Shown one piece after another: positions 29,231-37,811 of a stretch of DNA of 48,027 bases. A program made the position numbers and the translations under genes. Within the stretch, counting starts at the first letter, position 1. Every line of letters begins with the position of its first letter. The notes beneath the pieces are model-generated. The model had not been told where the DNA came from. It ran no database searches and saw nothing but the letters and a program-made list of their open reading frames with translations. Source of the stretch: a bacterium. Lineage in GTDB: Bacteria; Planctomycetota; UBA1135; GCA-002686595. Location: assembly GCA_030426745.1 (NCBI GenBank), contig JAUHYB010000001.1:1-48027 (forward strand), given 5' to 3'.

Positions 29231-30513
29231 AGCGCGCCGAGCGGCGGCGCGGCCCGCGCGCCCGGGCGCTCCAGGACGAGCTGCACGTCGCTGATGTGGC
29301 GCTCGGCGAAGCCGCCCTCGCAGTAGGCGAAGTAGAACTCCCACAGGCGCAGGAGGTCGTCGCCGAAGCCCTGGTCGCGCAGGTCGTTCCACGACGCGTG
29401 CAGGTTCTCGCGCCAGACGGACAGCGTGCGCGCGTAGTGCTGTCCGATGTCCTCGAGGTGCACCAGGCGCAGGTCGCTCGCGCGCGTCGCCGAGTCCAGC
29501 AGCGCCGTCACGCTGGGGATGCACGCGCCGGGGAAGATGTGCTTCTGGATGAAGTCGACCGACCGCTTCGCGCTCTCGTAGTGCTGGTCGGCGATGGTGA
29601 TCGCCTGGATCGCCATGCGCCCGTGCGGGGCCAGGAGCCGCGCGCACGCCTGGTGGAAGGCGTCGAAGTACTCGTGGCCGACGGCCTCGATCATCTCGAC
29701 GGAGACCAGCTTGTCGTAGGTGCCCTCGAGGCGCCGGTAGTCCTGCTTCAGCAGGCGGACGCGGTCCTCCACGCCGGCCTCGCGGAAGCGCTGCGCGGCG
29801 TAGGCGTGTTGCTCCTCCGAGATCGTCGTGGTCGTCACGCGACACCCGTACTCGCGCGCGGCGTGCAGCGCGAAGGCGCCCCATCCCGTGCCGATCTCCA
29901 GCAGGTGGTCGTCCGGCGACAGGTCGAGCTTGCGGCACAGGCGGTCGATCTTCGCGATCGACGCTTCCTCCATCGTCGCGTCCTCGCGCTCGAAGACGCC
30001 GCAGGAGTACGTCATCGTCGGGTCCAGGAAGGCCGCGAAGAAGTCGTTGGACAGGTCGTAGTGCGCGCGGATGTTCGCGCGACTGCCCGACTCGGTGTTG
30101 CGCCGCAGGAGGTGCGACAGCTTGCGCAGCGGCGCGGCCAGGCGGGCGAGGCCGCCGTCGACGCCTTCCAGCGCCTCGCGGTTGCGCACGAACAGGCGCA
30201 CGACGTCCTGCGGCCGCTCGCTGGTCCACCAGCCGGCGGCCCACGACTCGCCCGCGCCGATCGAGCCGTCGCGCGCGATCGCGGTCCAGAAGCGCGGGTC
30301 GACCACGCGCAGCTCCGCGCGCAAGCCGTCGGGCGCCGCGGCTCCCAGCGTCGTGCGCCGCGCTCCTTCGCGCAGCACCAGCCGGCCGTCCGTGACGCGC
30401 GACAGCCGGTCCAGCACGAAGCGGGCCAGGAAGGGCCGCCGGGCGGGCGCGGCGTCGGGGCGGGCCGCGCGCGTCGCGGCGGCGTTCGTCGAGTTCCTGC
30501 TGAGGGTCGTCAT
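29227..30513 (-). CDS. Cyclopropane-fatty-acyl-phospholipid synthase-like methyltransferase (Cys form)
   Basis: The protein has 428 residues, full CFA-synthase length. An N-terminal lipid-binding region (about 28-120) is followed by the SAM methyltransferase domain with 'LLEIGTGWGAFAL' (from about 204) as the SAM loop. 'MTYSCGVFE' places Cys171 at the conserved active-site Cys known in CFA synthase (bicarbonate/active-site region), and 'VSVEMIEAVGHEYF' carries the conserved Glu and His. It should methylate the double bond of an unsaturated acyl chain in membrane phospholipid. It is the sixth gene of a seven-gene coupled operon; both ends overlap neighbours by 4 nt. Confidence 0.92.
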   Translation of the reverse strand: MTTLSRNSTNAAATRAARPDAAPARRPFLARFVLDRLSRVTDGRLVLREGARRTTLGAAAPDGLRAELRVVDPRFWTAIARDGSIGAGESWAAGWWTSERPQDVVRLFVRNREALEGVDGGLARLAAPLRKLSHLLRRNTESGSRANIRAHYDLSNDFFAAFLDPTMTYSCGVFEREDATMEEASIAKIDRLCRKLDLSPDDHLLEIGTGWGAFALHAAREYGCRVTTTTISEEQHAYAAQRFREAGVEDRVRLLKQDYRRLEGTYDKLVSVEMIEAVGHEYFDAFHQACARLLAPHGRMAIQAITIADQHYESAKRSVDFIQKHIFPGACIPSVTALLDSATRASDLRLVHLEDIGQHYARTLSVWRENLHASWNDLRDQGFGDDLLRLWEFYFAYCEGGFAERHISDVQLVLERPGARAAPPLGAL

Positions 30514-31325
30514 CGTGCCTGGACCTCCGATCCGGCGTCGAGTGTGCGGGGGTGGGGGTGGAAGGTCGCGCGCTTCCACCACAGGCGCGCGGCCTGCCAG
30601 TAGATCGCGAGGTGCATGCGCAGCGGTTGCGCGAGGTAGCGCAGCGCGACGCGCCACAGCTGCGGGGCGGTCCACGGGCGGCGCTCCAGCGTCAACCGGG
30701 CCGTGAAGCACGGCGCGCCGCCGCCCGCGGGTTCGTTGCGCATCGCGATGACGAGCTCGTCGTCGGGCGGCGTCGCGCTCCAGACGTACGTCTGCTCCAT
30801 CGGGTGGAAGGGCGAGACGTGGAAGCGCTTCTCGAAGCGCCACTGCGGCGCGGCGTCGCCGCTCGCGTCGCGCGCGTCCAGCACGTAGGCGTGGCGCTCG
30901 TTCCACGGGGTGTTCGTGATCTCCGCGACGACGGCGACCAGGCGGTCCGCGTCGTAGCAGTAGTAGAAGTCCACCGGGTCGAAGTGGTAGCCCAGCTGGC
31001 GCAGCTGGGTCATCAGCACCACGCGGCCGGCCGGACGGACGCCCAGCTCGGACTCGACGCGGTCGCGCACGACCTCGTCCAGCGGCAGCGCGTGGTCGCC
31101 CATGAAGTCCGCGCGGCGGAAGCGCAGCGGGTTCCACCAGCGCAGCCCGAACGGCCCGCGGCGGCGCGCCAGATCGTCGACCTCCGCCAGGTCCAGCGCG
31201 AACCACGCCACGCGGTAGTCGAAGGCGTGGCGCACGGTCCCGACGCGCGCGTGCGAGACGCGCCCCTCATAGACGGCGCTCGTGACGTCCTCGCGAGGAG
31301 CGCCGCTGTGCTTGCCGGTCGTCAC
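30510..31325 (-). CDS. DUF1365-family protein
   Basis: The protein has 271 residues and fits the DUF1365 family: 'YEGRVSHARVGTVRHAFDYRV', 'FGLRWWNPLRFRR', 'QLRQLGYHFDPVDFYYCYD', 'NERHAYVL' and 'FHVSPFHPMEQTYVW' (each a separate family block). Members nearly always lie between an FAD-dependent oxidoreductase and a cyclopropane-synthase gene, as here. The biochemical role is unproven; participation in modification of unsaturated or cyclopropane fatty acids is inferred from this conserved neighbourhood. It starts at GTG 31325, overlapping the oxidoreductase stop by 4 nt. Confidence 0.88.
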   Translation of the reverse strand: MTTGKHSGAPREDVTSAVYEGRVSHARVGTVRHAFDYRVAWFALDLAEVDDLARRRGPFGLRWWNPLRFRRADFMGDHALPLDEVVRDRVESELGVRPAGRVVLMTQLRQLGYHFDPVDFYYCYDADRLVAVVAEITNTPWNERHAYVLDARDASGDAAPQWRFEKRFHVSPFHPMEQTYVWSATPPDDELVIAMRNEPAGGGAPCFTARLTLERRPWTAPQLWRVALRYLAQPLRMHLAIYWQAARLWWKRATFHPHPRTLDAGSEVQAR

Positions 31326-32575
31326 GCCGCCGCCTCCTCCGCCGGCGCGGCGACGCGCGCGGCGACGGCCAGCCCGCTCTTCACGCCGTCCTCGTGGAAG
31401 CCGTAGCCCCAGTAGGCCCCGCAGAAGTGCACGCGGTCCGCCCCGTCGATCTCTGCGTGCCGCGCCTGCGCGCGCACCCCGTCGACGGAGAAGATCGGGT
31501 GGTGGTAGGAGATGCGTCGCAGCACCTTCGACGGGTCGATGTCGTCGCGGTTCAGCGTGACGAAGTAGTCGCGGCGGCACTCCAGCCCCTGCAGGCGGTT
31601 CATCCAGTAGGTGACGGTCGGCAGCGCGCTCGGCGGATCCATCACGTGGTAGTTCCAGCTGGCCCACGCGCGGCGGCGCTTCGGCATGACCGAGGCGTCC
31701 GTGTGCAGCACGGCCTCGTTCGCCTGGTACGGCAGCGCCGCGAGCACCTCGCGCTCCAGCGGCGTCGCGTCGGCGAGCACCTTCAGGCTGGTGTCCGCGT
31801 GCGTGGCGAGGACGACGCGGTCGTACCGCTGCTCGTCGCCCTTCACGGTCACCAGCACGCCGTCCGGCGCGCGGCGGACGGCCGTCACCGGCGCGCGCAG
31901 GTGCACGCGGTCGCGGAAGGGCGCGACCAGCGGCTCGAGGTACTCGCGCGAGCCCCCGCGGATCGTCAGCCACTGCGGCCGGCCGTCGACCTGCAGGAAG
32001 CCGTGGTTGTCGAAGAAGCGCACCAGGAACCGCATCGGGAAGCGGCGCATGCCCTCCGGCGTGCTGGACCAGACCGCGGCGCCCATCGGGATCAGGTGGT
32101 CCTCGACGAAGGCGCGCGAGTAGCCACGCTCGCGCAGGTAGTCGCCCAGCACGACGCCGTCGTCCGGCCCGTCCAGCACCTCGCGCGACTCGCGGTAGAA
32201 GCGCGCCACGTCGCGCAGCATCCGCCAGAACGACGGACGCAGCAGGTTGGTGCGCTGCGCGAACAGGCCGTTCCAGCTCGTGCCGTTGTACTCGAGCCCG
32301 GCGCGTTCGCTCCGCACCGAGAAGCTCATGTCGCTCTCGCGCCACGGCACGCCGACCTCGCGCATCAGCCCGCAGAAGTTCGGGTAGGTGCGCTCGTTGA
32401 AGACGATGAAGCCCGTGTCGACGGGCACGACGCGGCCGTCCTCGATCACGTCCACCGTGTTCGTGTGCCCGCCCAGGCGGTCCGCCGCCTCGTAGACGTC
32501 GACCTCGTGGTCGCGCGACAGCTCGCGCGCCGCGACCAGGCCGGAGATTCCGGTTCCCACGACGGCGATCCTCAC
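31322..32575 (-). CDS. FAD-dependent amine-oxidase-like oxidoreductase
   Basis: The protein has 417 residues. It has an N-terminal FAD-binding motif GTGISG (7-12) with 'VDVYEAADRLGGHTNTV' after it, and 'CGAYWGYGFHEDGVKSGL' near the C-terminus, the second FAD contact of this family. It resembles the NAD/FAD-dependent oxidoreductases that accompany DUF1365 and CFA synthase genes. In Rhodobacter such clusters belong to the singlet-oxygen response, and related FAD enzymes act on methylated fatty acids (furan or 10-methyl lipids). A substrate in the acyl chain is therefore plausible but not shown. The GTG start overlaps the desaturase stop. Confidence 0.88.
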   Translation of the reverse strand: MRIAVVGTGISGLVAARELSRDHEVDVYEAADRLGGHTNTVDVIEDGRVVPVDTGFIVFNERTYPNFCGLMREVGVPWRESDMSFSVRSERAGLEYNGTSWNGLFAQRTNLLRPSFWRMLRDVARFYRESREVLDGPDDGVVLGDYLRERGYSRAFVEDHLIPMGAAVWSSTPEGMRRFPMRFLVRFFDNHGFLQVDGRPQWLTIRGGSREYLEPLVAPFRDRVHLRAPVTAVRRAPDGVLVTVKGDEQRYDRVVLATHADTSLKVLADATPLEREVLAALPYQANEAVLHTDASVMPKRRRAWASWNYHVMDPPSALPTVTYWMNRLQGLECRRDYFVTLNRDDIDPSKVLRRISYHHPIFSVDGVRAQARHAEIDGADRVHFCGAYWGYGFHEDGVKSGLAVAARVAAPAEEAAA

Positions 32576-33564
32576 GAGCGCCGTCCTTCGCGCAGGACGC
32601 GTTCGGGGACCGGGCGCAGGTGGCGGACGATGCCGACGGCCTGCATGGCCCGCAGCGCCAGGTACGACAGGTCCACCTCGCGCGCGCGGAAGCCCTGTCG
32701 CGCCGACGCCTGGTAGCGGTGGTGGTTGTTGTGCCAGCCCTCGCCGAGCGTCAGCAGCGCCAGCAACCAGTTGTTGCGGCTCTCGTCCGGCGTGTCGAAG
32801 GACCGCGACCCGACGCGGTGCGCGACCGAGTTGATCGAGAAGGTCAGGTGGTACAGCACGACCGTCGAGACCGCGTAGCCCCACACGAACAGCTGCGGGC
32901 CGTCGGTGCCCAGCCCGGGCGCGACGCGCGCCAGGAGCGCGCCGAGGCCCCAGATCGCGGCCATCGTCGCCAGCGGGACCAGCGCGTCGAAGCGGTCCAG
33001 GAAGCGCAGCTCGGGGAACCGCATCCAGTCGGGGACGAGCTCGGTGCGCGTGCGGAAGTTGCCGCGCGCCAGGATCCAGCCGACGTGGCTGTACCAGAAG
33101 CCCTGGCGCTCGGGGGAGTGCACGTCGCCCTCTCCGTCGGAGTGGCGGTGGTGCGCGCGGTGGTGCGCCGCCCACCACAGCGGCCCGCGCTGGGTGGCCG
33201 TCGCGCCGAGCAGCGCGAAGCAGAACTGCGCGGCGCGCGAGGTGCGGAAGGCGCGGTGCGAGAAGTAGCGGTGGTAGAAGGCCGTGATCGCGAACATGCG
33301 CACGACGTAGAACGCGGCGGCGAAGGCCAGCGCGAACGGGCTCCAGCCGACCACGAAGACGGCGAGGCACGCCAGGTGGATGACGATGAAGGGCGAGACG
33401 CGCAGCCAGTCGACGCCGCGCGGGTCGCTCGCGTCGCGCTCGTCCGGCGTCCACGAGTCGAACCAGCGGACGGTGCTGTGCCAGAACCGACGCGCGAAGC
33501 CCCGCGCGCCGGCGGGGTCGGCGCCGCGACCGACGCGCAGCGGCGTGCCCTGGGCGGCGGTCAC
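32572..33564 (-). CDS. Membrane fatty acid desaturase (delta-9 acyl-CoA/lipid type)
   Basis: The protein has 330 residues. The three histidine boxes of integral-membrane desaturases are intact: HRYFSH (98-103), HRAHH (135-139) and HNNHH (278-282), with transmembrane pairs around 55-95 and 190-245. This di-iron enzyme would introduce a cis double bond into a saturated acyl chain. It sits between the two methyltransferase-type modules, so it probably makes the unsaturated substrate for them. The GTG start overlaps the preceding stop by 4 nt. Redox partners are not encoded nearby. Confidence 0.94.
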   Translation of the reverse strand: MTAAQGTPLRVGRGADPAGARGFARRFWHSTVRWFDSWTPDERDASDPRGVDWLRVSPFIVIHLACLAVFVVGWSPFALAFAAAFYVVRMFAITAFYHRYFSHRAFRTSRAAQFCFALLGATATQRGPLWWAAHHRAHHRHSDGEGDVHSPERQGFWYSHVGWILARGNFRTRTELVPDWMRFPELRFLDRFDALVPLATMAAIWGLGALLARVAPGLGTDGPQLFVWGYAVSTVVLYHLTFSINSVAHRVGSRSFDTPDESRNNWLLALLTLGEGWHNNHHRYQASARQGFRAREVDLSYLALRAMQAVGIVRHLRPVPERVLREGRRS

Positions 33565-34604
33565 GACGCGCTCCTCCGGGGGGTCAGGAGCTGGTGGCTG
33601 ACGAACCAACGCTCGCCGTCGCCCCAGGCGAAGAGCTCGGCGCACGCCAGGAAGAACAGGCGCCAGCGCTGGAACCACTTCGGCGCGGCCTCGCGTCCGT
33701 AGGTGGCGCGCAGGATCGGCATGACGTCCTCGCGGCGGCGCTCGAGGTTGCGCAGCCAGTCCTCGCTGGTGCGCGCGTAGTGCGTGCCGTCGACCTTCCA
33801 GCGCCGCTCGACCTCGAACGGCGTGTCGAGGTGGTCCAGCAGGTCGTGCGACGGCATCATCCCGCCCGAGAAGAAGTGGCGGCTCATCCAGTCGGACTCG
33901 TCCCTGACCTCGAAGGGGTAGGCGTAGCGCTCGTGCGCGAAGACGTGCAGGAACAGCTTGCCGTGGGGCGCGAGCCACCCGGCGACGCGCGCCAGCAGCT
34001 GCTCCCAGTTGCGCATGTGCTCGAACATCTCGACGGACACGACGCGGTCGAAGGTCTCGTCGGTGTCGAACACGTTCATGTCGCGCGTGACGACGGTCAG
34101 GTTCGTCAGGCCGCGCCGGGCCGCCTCGCCCTCGATGTGCAGGCGCTGCGAGCCGGAGTTCGACACGCACAGGAAGGTCGATCCGGGGTAGCGCTCCGCC
34201 ATCCAGAGGCTGAGCGATCCCCACCCGCAGCCCAGCTCGAGCACGCGCTGGCCGTCCGCCAGCTCCGCGCGCTCGCAGGTCAGCGCCAGCATCGCCTCCT
34301 CGGCCTCCGCGAGCGTCGCGTCGGCCGTCGGGTAGTACGCGCTGCTGTACTTGCGCCGCGGGCCGAGGACGTGCTCGTAGAAGGCCGCAGGCACCTCGTA
34401 GTGCTGCTCGTTCGCCTTCTCGGGCACCAGCGCGATCGACGAGTCGCGCATGCGTTGCGTCCAGCGCTGCATCCAGGCGTCGCGGCCGTCCGACAGGCGG
34501 CTCTCCTCCTCGGAGATGCGTTGCTTCAGGAGCGAGCGGATCCCGCGGCGCAACAGGGGCGCGGGGACGAGCCCGCGTTCGACGAGACCGATGGCGGCGT
34601 TCAT
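33561..34604 (-). CDS. Cyclopropane-synthase-like SAM methyltransferase (Ser form)
   Basis: The protein has 347 residues: a short N-terminal region, then a SAM domain with 'VLELGCGWGSLSL' (from about 121) and 'VSVEMFEHMRNWEQL'. It belongs to the CFA synthase superfamily but is shorter than the paralogue encoded at 29227-30513. At the active-site position where CFA synthases have YSC it has Tyr86-Ser87-Ser88 ('KYSSAYY'). Loss of this Cys suggests a different reaction, such as simple methyl addition or methylation of another group, rather than ring closure; this is inference. It is second in the operon, with 4-nt overlaps on both sides. Confidence 0.88.
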   Translation of the reverse strand: MNAAIGLVERGLVPAPLLRRGIRSLLKQRISEEESRLSDGRDAWMQRWTQRMRDSSIALVPEKANEQHYEVPAAFYEHVLGPRRKYSSAYYPTADATLAEAEEAMLALTCERAELADGQRVLELGCGWGSLSLWMAERYPGSTFLCVSNSGSQRLHIEGEAARRGLTNLTVVTRDMNVFDTDETFDRVVSVEMFEHMRNWEQLLARVAGWLAPHGKLFLHVFAHERYAYPFEVRDESDWMSRHFFSGGMMPSHDLLDHLDTPFEVERRWKVDGTHYARTSEDWLRNLERRREDVMPILRATYGREAAPKWFQRWRLFFLACAELFAWGDGERWFVSHQLLTPRRSAS

Positions 34605-35407
34605 GCGGAGAGCGCGCGCTCTCCCGCGCGCGGGGGGCCGGGGAAGAAGGCGTTCGTGGTGCGCTGGTAGGCGCGGTAGTCGTCGCCGCGCGACTCGATC
34701 GCGCGCGCTTCGGTCGGCGGGATGCCGGTCACCTTCAGGATCAGGAACAACATCGCGGCCGGCGCCGCCCACAGCCACGCGCCGCCGGGCAGGCCGACGG
34801 ACGCGAGCGGGTAGGCGAACCAGTGCAGCCACTCGAAGAAGTAGTTGGGGTGGCGCGACCAGGCCCACAGGCCCTCGCGACACGTGCGCCCGCGGTTGGC
34901 GGGGTTCGCGCGCCAGCGCGCCAGCTGGCGGTCGGCGATCGACTCGCCGGTCCACGACACGGCGAAGATCAGCGCGGCGGCGACGTCCCACGCGCGGAAG
35001 CCCTCCGCGGCGGCGGTCGCGGGCACCAGCACGACGAGGCTCAGGAGGGCCGCCAGCGCGGCCTGCGCCTGGAAGAACCAGAACAGCCACGCGTCCGCGC
35101 CGTCGCCCTTCGAGCGGCGGATCGCGCGGTAGCGGCCGTCCTCCTCCTCGCCCGCGACGCGGCGCGCCAGGTGCAGCGTGAGCCGAGCGGACCACAGCAC
35201 GACGATCGCGCCGACCAGGACCCGTCGCCCGACCCAGCCGTCCGCCAGCAGCGCGTACCCCGCGCCGAGCAGGCCGATGCAGGCGGCCCACAGCACGTCG
35301 ACGATGCCGGCGTTCTCGGTGCGGCGCTGGCGCGCCCAGGCGGCGGTCATCGCGACGGAGGCGACGGCGAGGCCGCCGAGCGGCAGGAGGATGTCGGTGG
35401 CGGTCAC
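34601..35407 (-). CDS. DUF1295 / steroid 5-alpha-reductase-like membrane protein
   Basis: The protein has 268 residues with about seven transmembrane helices. The C-terminal block 'GLWAWSRHPNYFFEWLHWFAYPL' (spanning two helices) and 'GIPPTEARAIESRGDDYRAYQRTTNAFFPGPP' are the DUF1295 signature. They are related to steroid 5-alpha reductases and isoprenylcysteine methyltransferases, which bind NADPH or SAM with this region. A reductase acting on a membrane lipid is plausible. GTG 35407 was taken as start; it is the first gene of the lipid operon and is divergent from the hydrolase gene, with 111 bp between them. Confidence 0.85.
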   Translation of the reverse strand: MTATDILLPLGGLAVASVAMTAAWARQRRTENAGIVDVLWAACIGLLGAGYALLADGWVGRRVLVGAIVVLWSARLTLHLARRVAGEEEDGRYRAIRRSKGDGADAWLFWFFQAQAALAALLSLVVLVPATAAAEGFRAWDVAAALIFAVSWTGESIADRQLARWRANPANRGRTCREGLWAWSRHPNYFFEWLHWFAYPLASVGLPGGAWLWAAPAAMLFLILKVTGIPPTEARAIESRGDDYRAYQRTTNAFFPGPPRAGERALSA

Positions 35408-35518
35408 GACGAGAGGAACGACGGGCGCCGCGCGGCGGATGCACGGCGCACGGTTCTTCCCGCGGACTTCCCGCGGGTGCCCCGCATCCGCGCGCGGCGG
35501 GGCGGCGATGGCTCTCCC

Positions 35519-36601
35519 ATGAGGACGATCCACGGGACGCGCGGGGTGCTCACCGCGGCGCTGGCGGCGGTGGGGCTCGGCGCTTGCGGCTCGACCGGCA
35601 AGGCCGAGATCGAGGCGGACCTGGGCGCGATCCCCAAGAACCGCGTCACTGCCGAGCTGGGCGTCGCCGAGGGCGAGCTGGAGCTCGAGCGCGACGGCCG
35701 CGCGCACCGCATGGCCTTCCGCTACCACCACGCGCCGGCCCGCGCGCCGCGCCCGGGCGCGCTGCCGATCGTGCTCGTGCACGGCACGCCGTCCACGCTC
35801 TTCGCCTGGAGCGAGGTGATCCACGCGACGGAGGCCGACGGGGGTTTCGAGGGCTTCGCCGCCGATCGCGACGTCTACGCGGTCGAGGTGATCGGACACG
35901 GCGTCGCGCCGGGTGACCTGGCGCCCTACGACTTCGACACCTGCGCGCGCTTCGTCGTCGCCGCGGCGCGGGCGCTGGGGATCGAACGCGCGCACGTCGC
36001 CGGCACGTCGTACGGCGGCGAGTTCGCGTGGCGCGCCGCGCTGGAGGACCCGCGGCGCTTCGCGTCCGTCGTGCTGCTCGACTCCTCCGGCTACCCGCGC
36101 CGCGACGAGGACTGGCTGGACGAGGAGGTCGAGATGCGCGAGCACTGGCTGGCCGACTACGGCTACCTGCTGAACTCCGAGGAGCGCATCCGGGCCGCGC
36201 TCGAGCCGCACTTCGACGTCGTGCCGCCGGGCCGCGTCGAGGAGTTCCGGCTGGTGTGTTCCAACGCGCACAACTGGCGCGCGATGATCGACCTGGCGCG
36301 CGACGAGAACGGCGACCGCGCGGGCGAGATCCCGTCGATCGACGCGCCCGTCCTGCTCCTGTGGGGCGCGAACGACATCGCGTACCCGCCGGACGTCTAC
36401 GCCGCGCGCTTCCACGCCGACCTGCCGCGGTCGGAGCTGGTCGTGCTGGAGGACACGGGTCACTACCCGCACGAGGAGCGCCCGGCGCGCACCGTTGCCG
36501 AGATGCGCGCGTTCTTCACGCGGGTGGAGGGCGGGGCGTTCGAAGCGGACGACACGCGAGCGACGACGACCGAACCCGACGCGACGGAGGCGGACGAGTG
36601 A
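35519..36601 (+). CDS. Alpha/beta-hydrolase lipoprotein
   Basis: The protein has 360 residues. A signal peptide ends at a lipobox (GLGAC, Cys23). The alpha/beta-hydrolase core includes 'IVLVHGTPSTLFAW' (oxyanion region), nucleophile Ser in 'AGTSYGGEFAW', acid Asp in 'LWGANDIAYPP', and His in 'EDTGHYPHEE', a complete triad. The C-terminus is acidic and Thr-rich. It is probably an envelope-anchored esterase, lipase or epoxide/haloalkane-type hydrolase; the substrate is not readable. The stop overlaps the next gene by 4 nt (GTGA), so the two are translationally coupled. Confidence 0.88.
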   Translation: MRTIHGTRGVLTAALAAVGLGACGSTGKAEIEADLGAIPKNRVTAELGVAEGELELERDGRAHRMAFRYHHAPARAPRPGALPIVLVHGTPSTLFAWSEVIHATEADGGFEGFAADRDVYAVEVIGHGVAPGDLAPYDFDTCARFVVAAARALGIERAHVAGTSYGGEFAWRAALEDPRRFASVVLLDSSGYPRRDEDWLDEEVEMREHWLADYGYLLNSEERIRAALEPHFDVVPPGRVEEFRLVCSNAHNWRAMIDLARDENGDRAGEIPSIDAPVLLLWGANDIAYPPDVYAARFHADLPRSELVVLEDTGHYPHEERPARTVAEMRAFFTRVEGGAFEADDTRATTTEPDATEADE

Positions 36602-37662
36602 GGCGCGCTGCCGGTCTCGCGGGGTTCGTGCTCGTCGCGGCGGTCGCGTCCGCCGTCGACAGCGGCGGCACCGTGTTCGTCGTCGAGCCGCGCGCGCTGT
36701 CGTGGGACGAGCTGGACGCGGACACCTTCGACCCCGGCTGGTTCCTGCCGGACCGCCCGTCGGGGGACGACCGCTTCCTGCTGGACGAGATGCGCGCGCT
36801 GGCGGCGCACGAGTTCGACCTGGAGGGTCCCGACGGCGCGCGCATCGCGACGCTGGGGGACTTCCTGTCCGCCTCGCGCGGGCGCGACCTCGCGGACCGC
36901 ACGGCGTGGTGGCGCGCGCTGGAGGCGAAGGCGCCCGAGTGGTTCGCCGAGTGGGGGGAGCGCCTCTACTGGCTGACCTTCGACGACGCGCTGTTCGACG
37001 ACGGGTGGTCACCCGAGCGCGAACATCCCCGCGACGGCATCGCCGAGGGCCCCGACTGGCGCCTGCGCGACGAGGACGGCGCGCCCTGGTCCCAGGGCGG
37101 CGCGAAGGTGTTGCACCAGGCCGCGATCTGGATCGACGCGGACCTCGCGGCGATCAAGGAGGTCGAGTCCGACTTCGACCGCTATCCCGACCACGCGGGC
37201 GCGGACTACGAGGCGATCCATCCGTACGAGGGCGGCGCGTGGCGCGGCGCGGACGCACCGCACGGCGCGTTCGCCGGCGCGCGGCTGTACTTCCGCTGCG
37301 ACTTGCCGTTCCCCTTCGGCGACTACGAGTGCGACCTGCGCATGCTGCACCGGCGCGACGCGGAGGGGCGGCTGGTGACGGACATCTACTCGCCGTCGCG
37401 CGACTTCCGCTGGCTGGCGGGGCGCGACGTGTTCCTGCCGCTCGCGACGGGGGCCGGCGAACCGGCGGGCCACCTGTTGGTGCGCGTCTACGGCTTCGAC
37501 CTGTCGGGCGTTCCGGACAAGGAGACGCACCGCCGCCGCGCGCTGCGCGCGAGCCTGGGCAACCTGCGTCGGAACGCGGAGGCGCACGCGCGCCTGCGCG
37601 ACGACGACGCGCCCGCGGACGACGGCGGCATCCCGCCGTTCACCGTGCGCGGCCGCCGCTAG
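36598..37662 (+). CDS. Secreted protein of unknown function
   Basis: The protein has 354 residues with a probable signal sequence at the start ('LAGFVLVAAVASAVDSGG'). The rest is soluble, Asp/Trp/Arg-rich. I do not recognise the family with confidence. The part around residues 225-285 ('RLYFRCDLPFPFGDYECDLRML' and 'DIYSPSRDFRWLAGRDVFLPL') has the look of START/SRPBCC lipid-binding domains, which often contain 'PFP..DRD', but this is a weak visual match. It is coupled to the alpha/beta-hydrolase lipoprotein by a 4-nt overlap, so the two probably act together at the cell surface or in the periplasm. GTG start. Confidence 0.7.
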   Translation: MRRAAGLAGFVLVAAVASAVDSGGTVFVVEPRALSWDELDADTFDPGWFLPDRPSGDDRFLLDEMRALAAHEFDLEGPDGARIATLGDFLSASRGRDLADRTAWWRALEAKAPEWFAEWGERLYWLTFDDALFDDGWSPEREHPRDGIAEGPDWRLRDEDGAPWSQGGAKVLHQAAIWIDADLAAIKEVESDFDRYPDHAGADYEAIHPYEGGAWRGADAPHGAFAGARLYFRCDLPFPFGDYECDLRMLHRRDAEGRLVTDIYSPSRDFRWLAGRDVFLPLATGAGEPAGHLLVRVYGFDLSGVPDKETHRRRALRASLGNLRRNAEAHARLRDDDAPADDGGIPPFTVRGRR

Positions 37663-37756
37663 CCGTCACGCGGTGCCGTGCCGCGGTTCGGCGGTGCCGA
37701 CGAGGCCGCCGGCATCGACGCTGTGACCGCGCGGTGACCTCGCTGCGCGAACAGCA

Positions 37757-37788
37757 CGAGGCCGGACCACCGTCGTGGCCCGGCCTCG
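37757..37788. terminator. Strong hairpin between convergent genes
   Basis: CGAGGCCGG (37757-37765) pairs with CCGGCCTCG (37780-37788), and inside it CCAC can pair with GTGG after one mismatch. It lies between the unknown gene (+) and hsp20 (-), which converge, so it can serve both. There is no U-tract on either side. Confidence 0.65.
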
Positions 37789-37811
37789 CAGGGGGGGAGA
37801 GAGGAGAGCGC

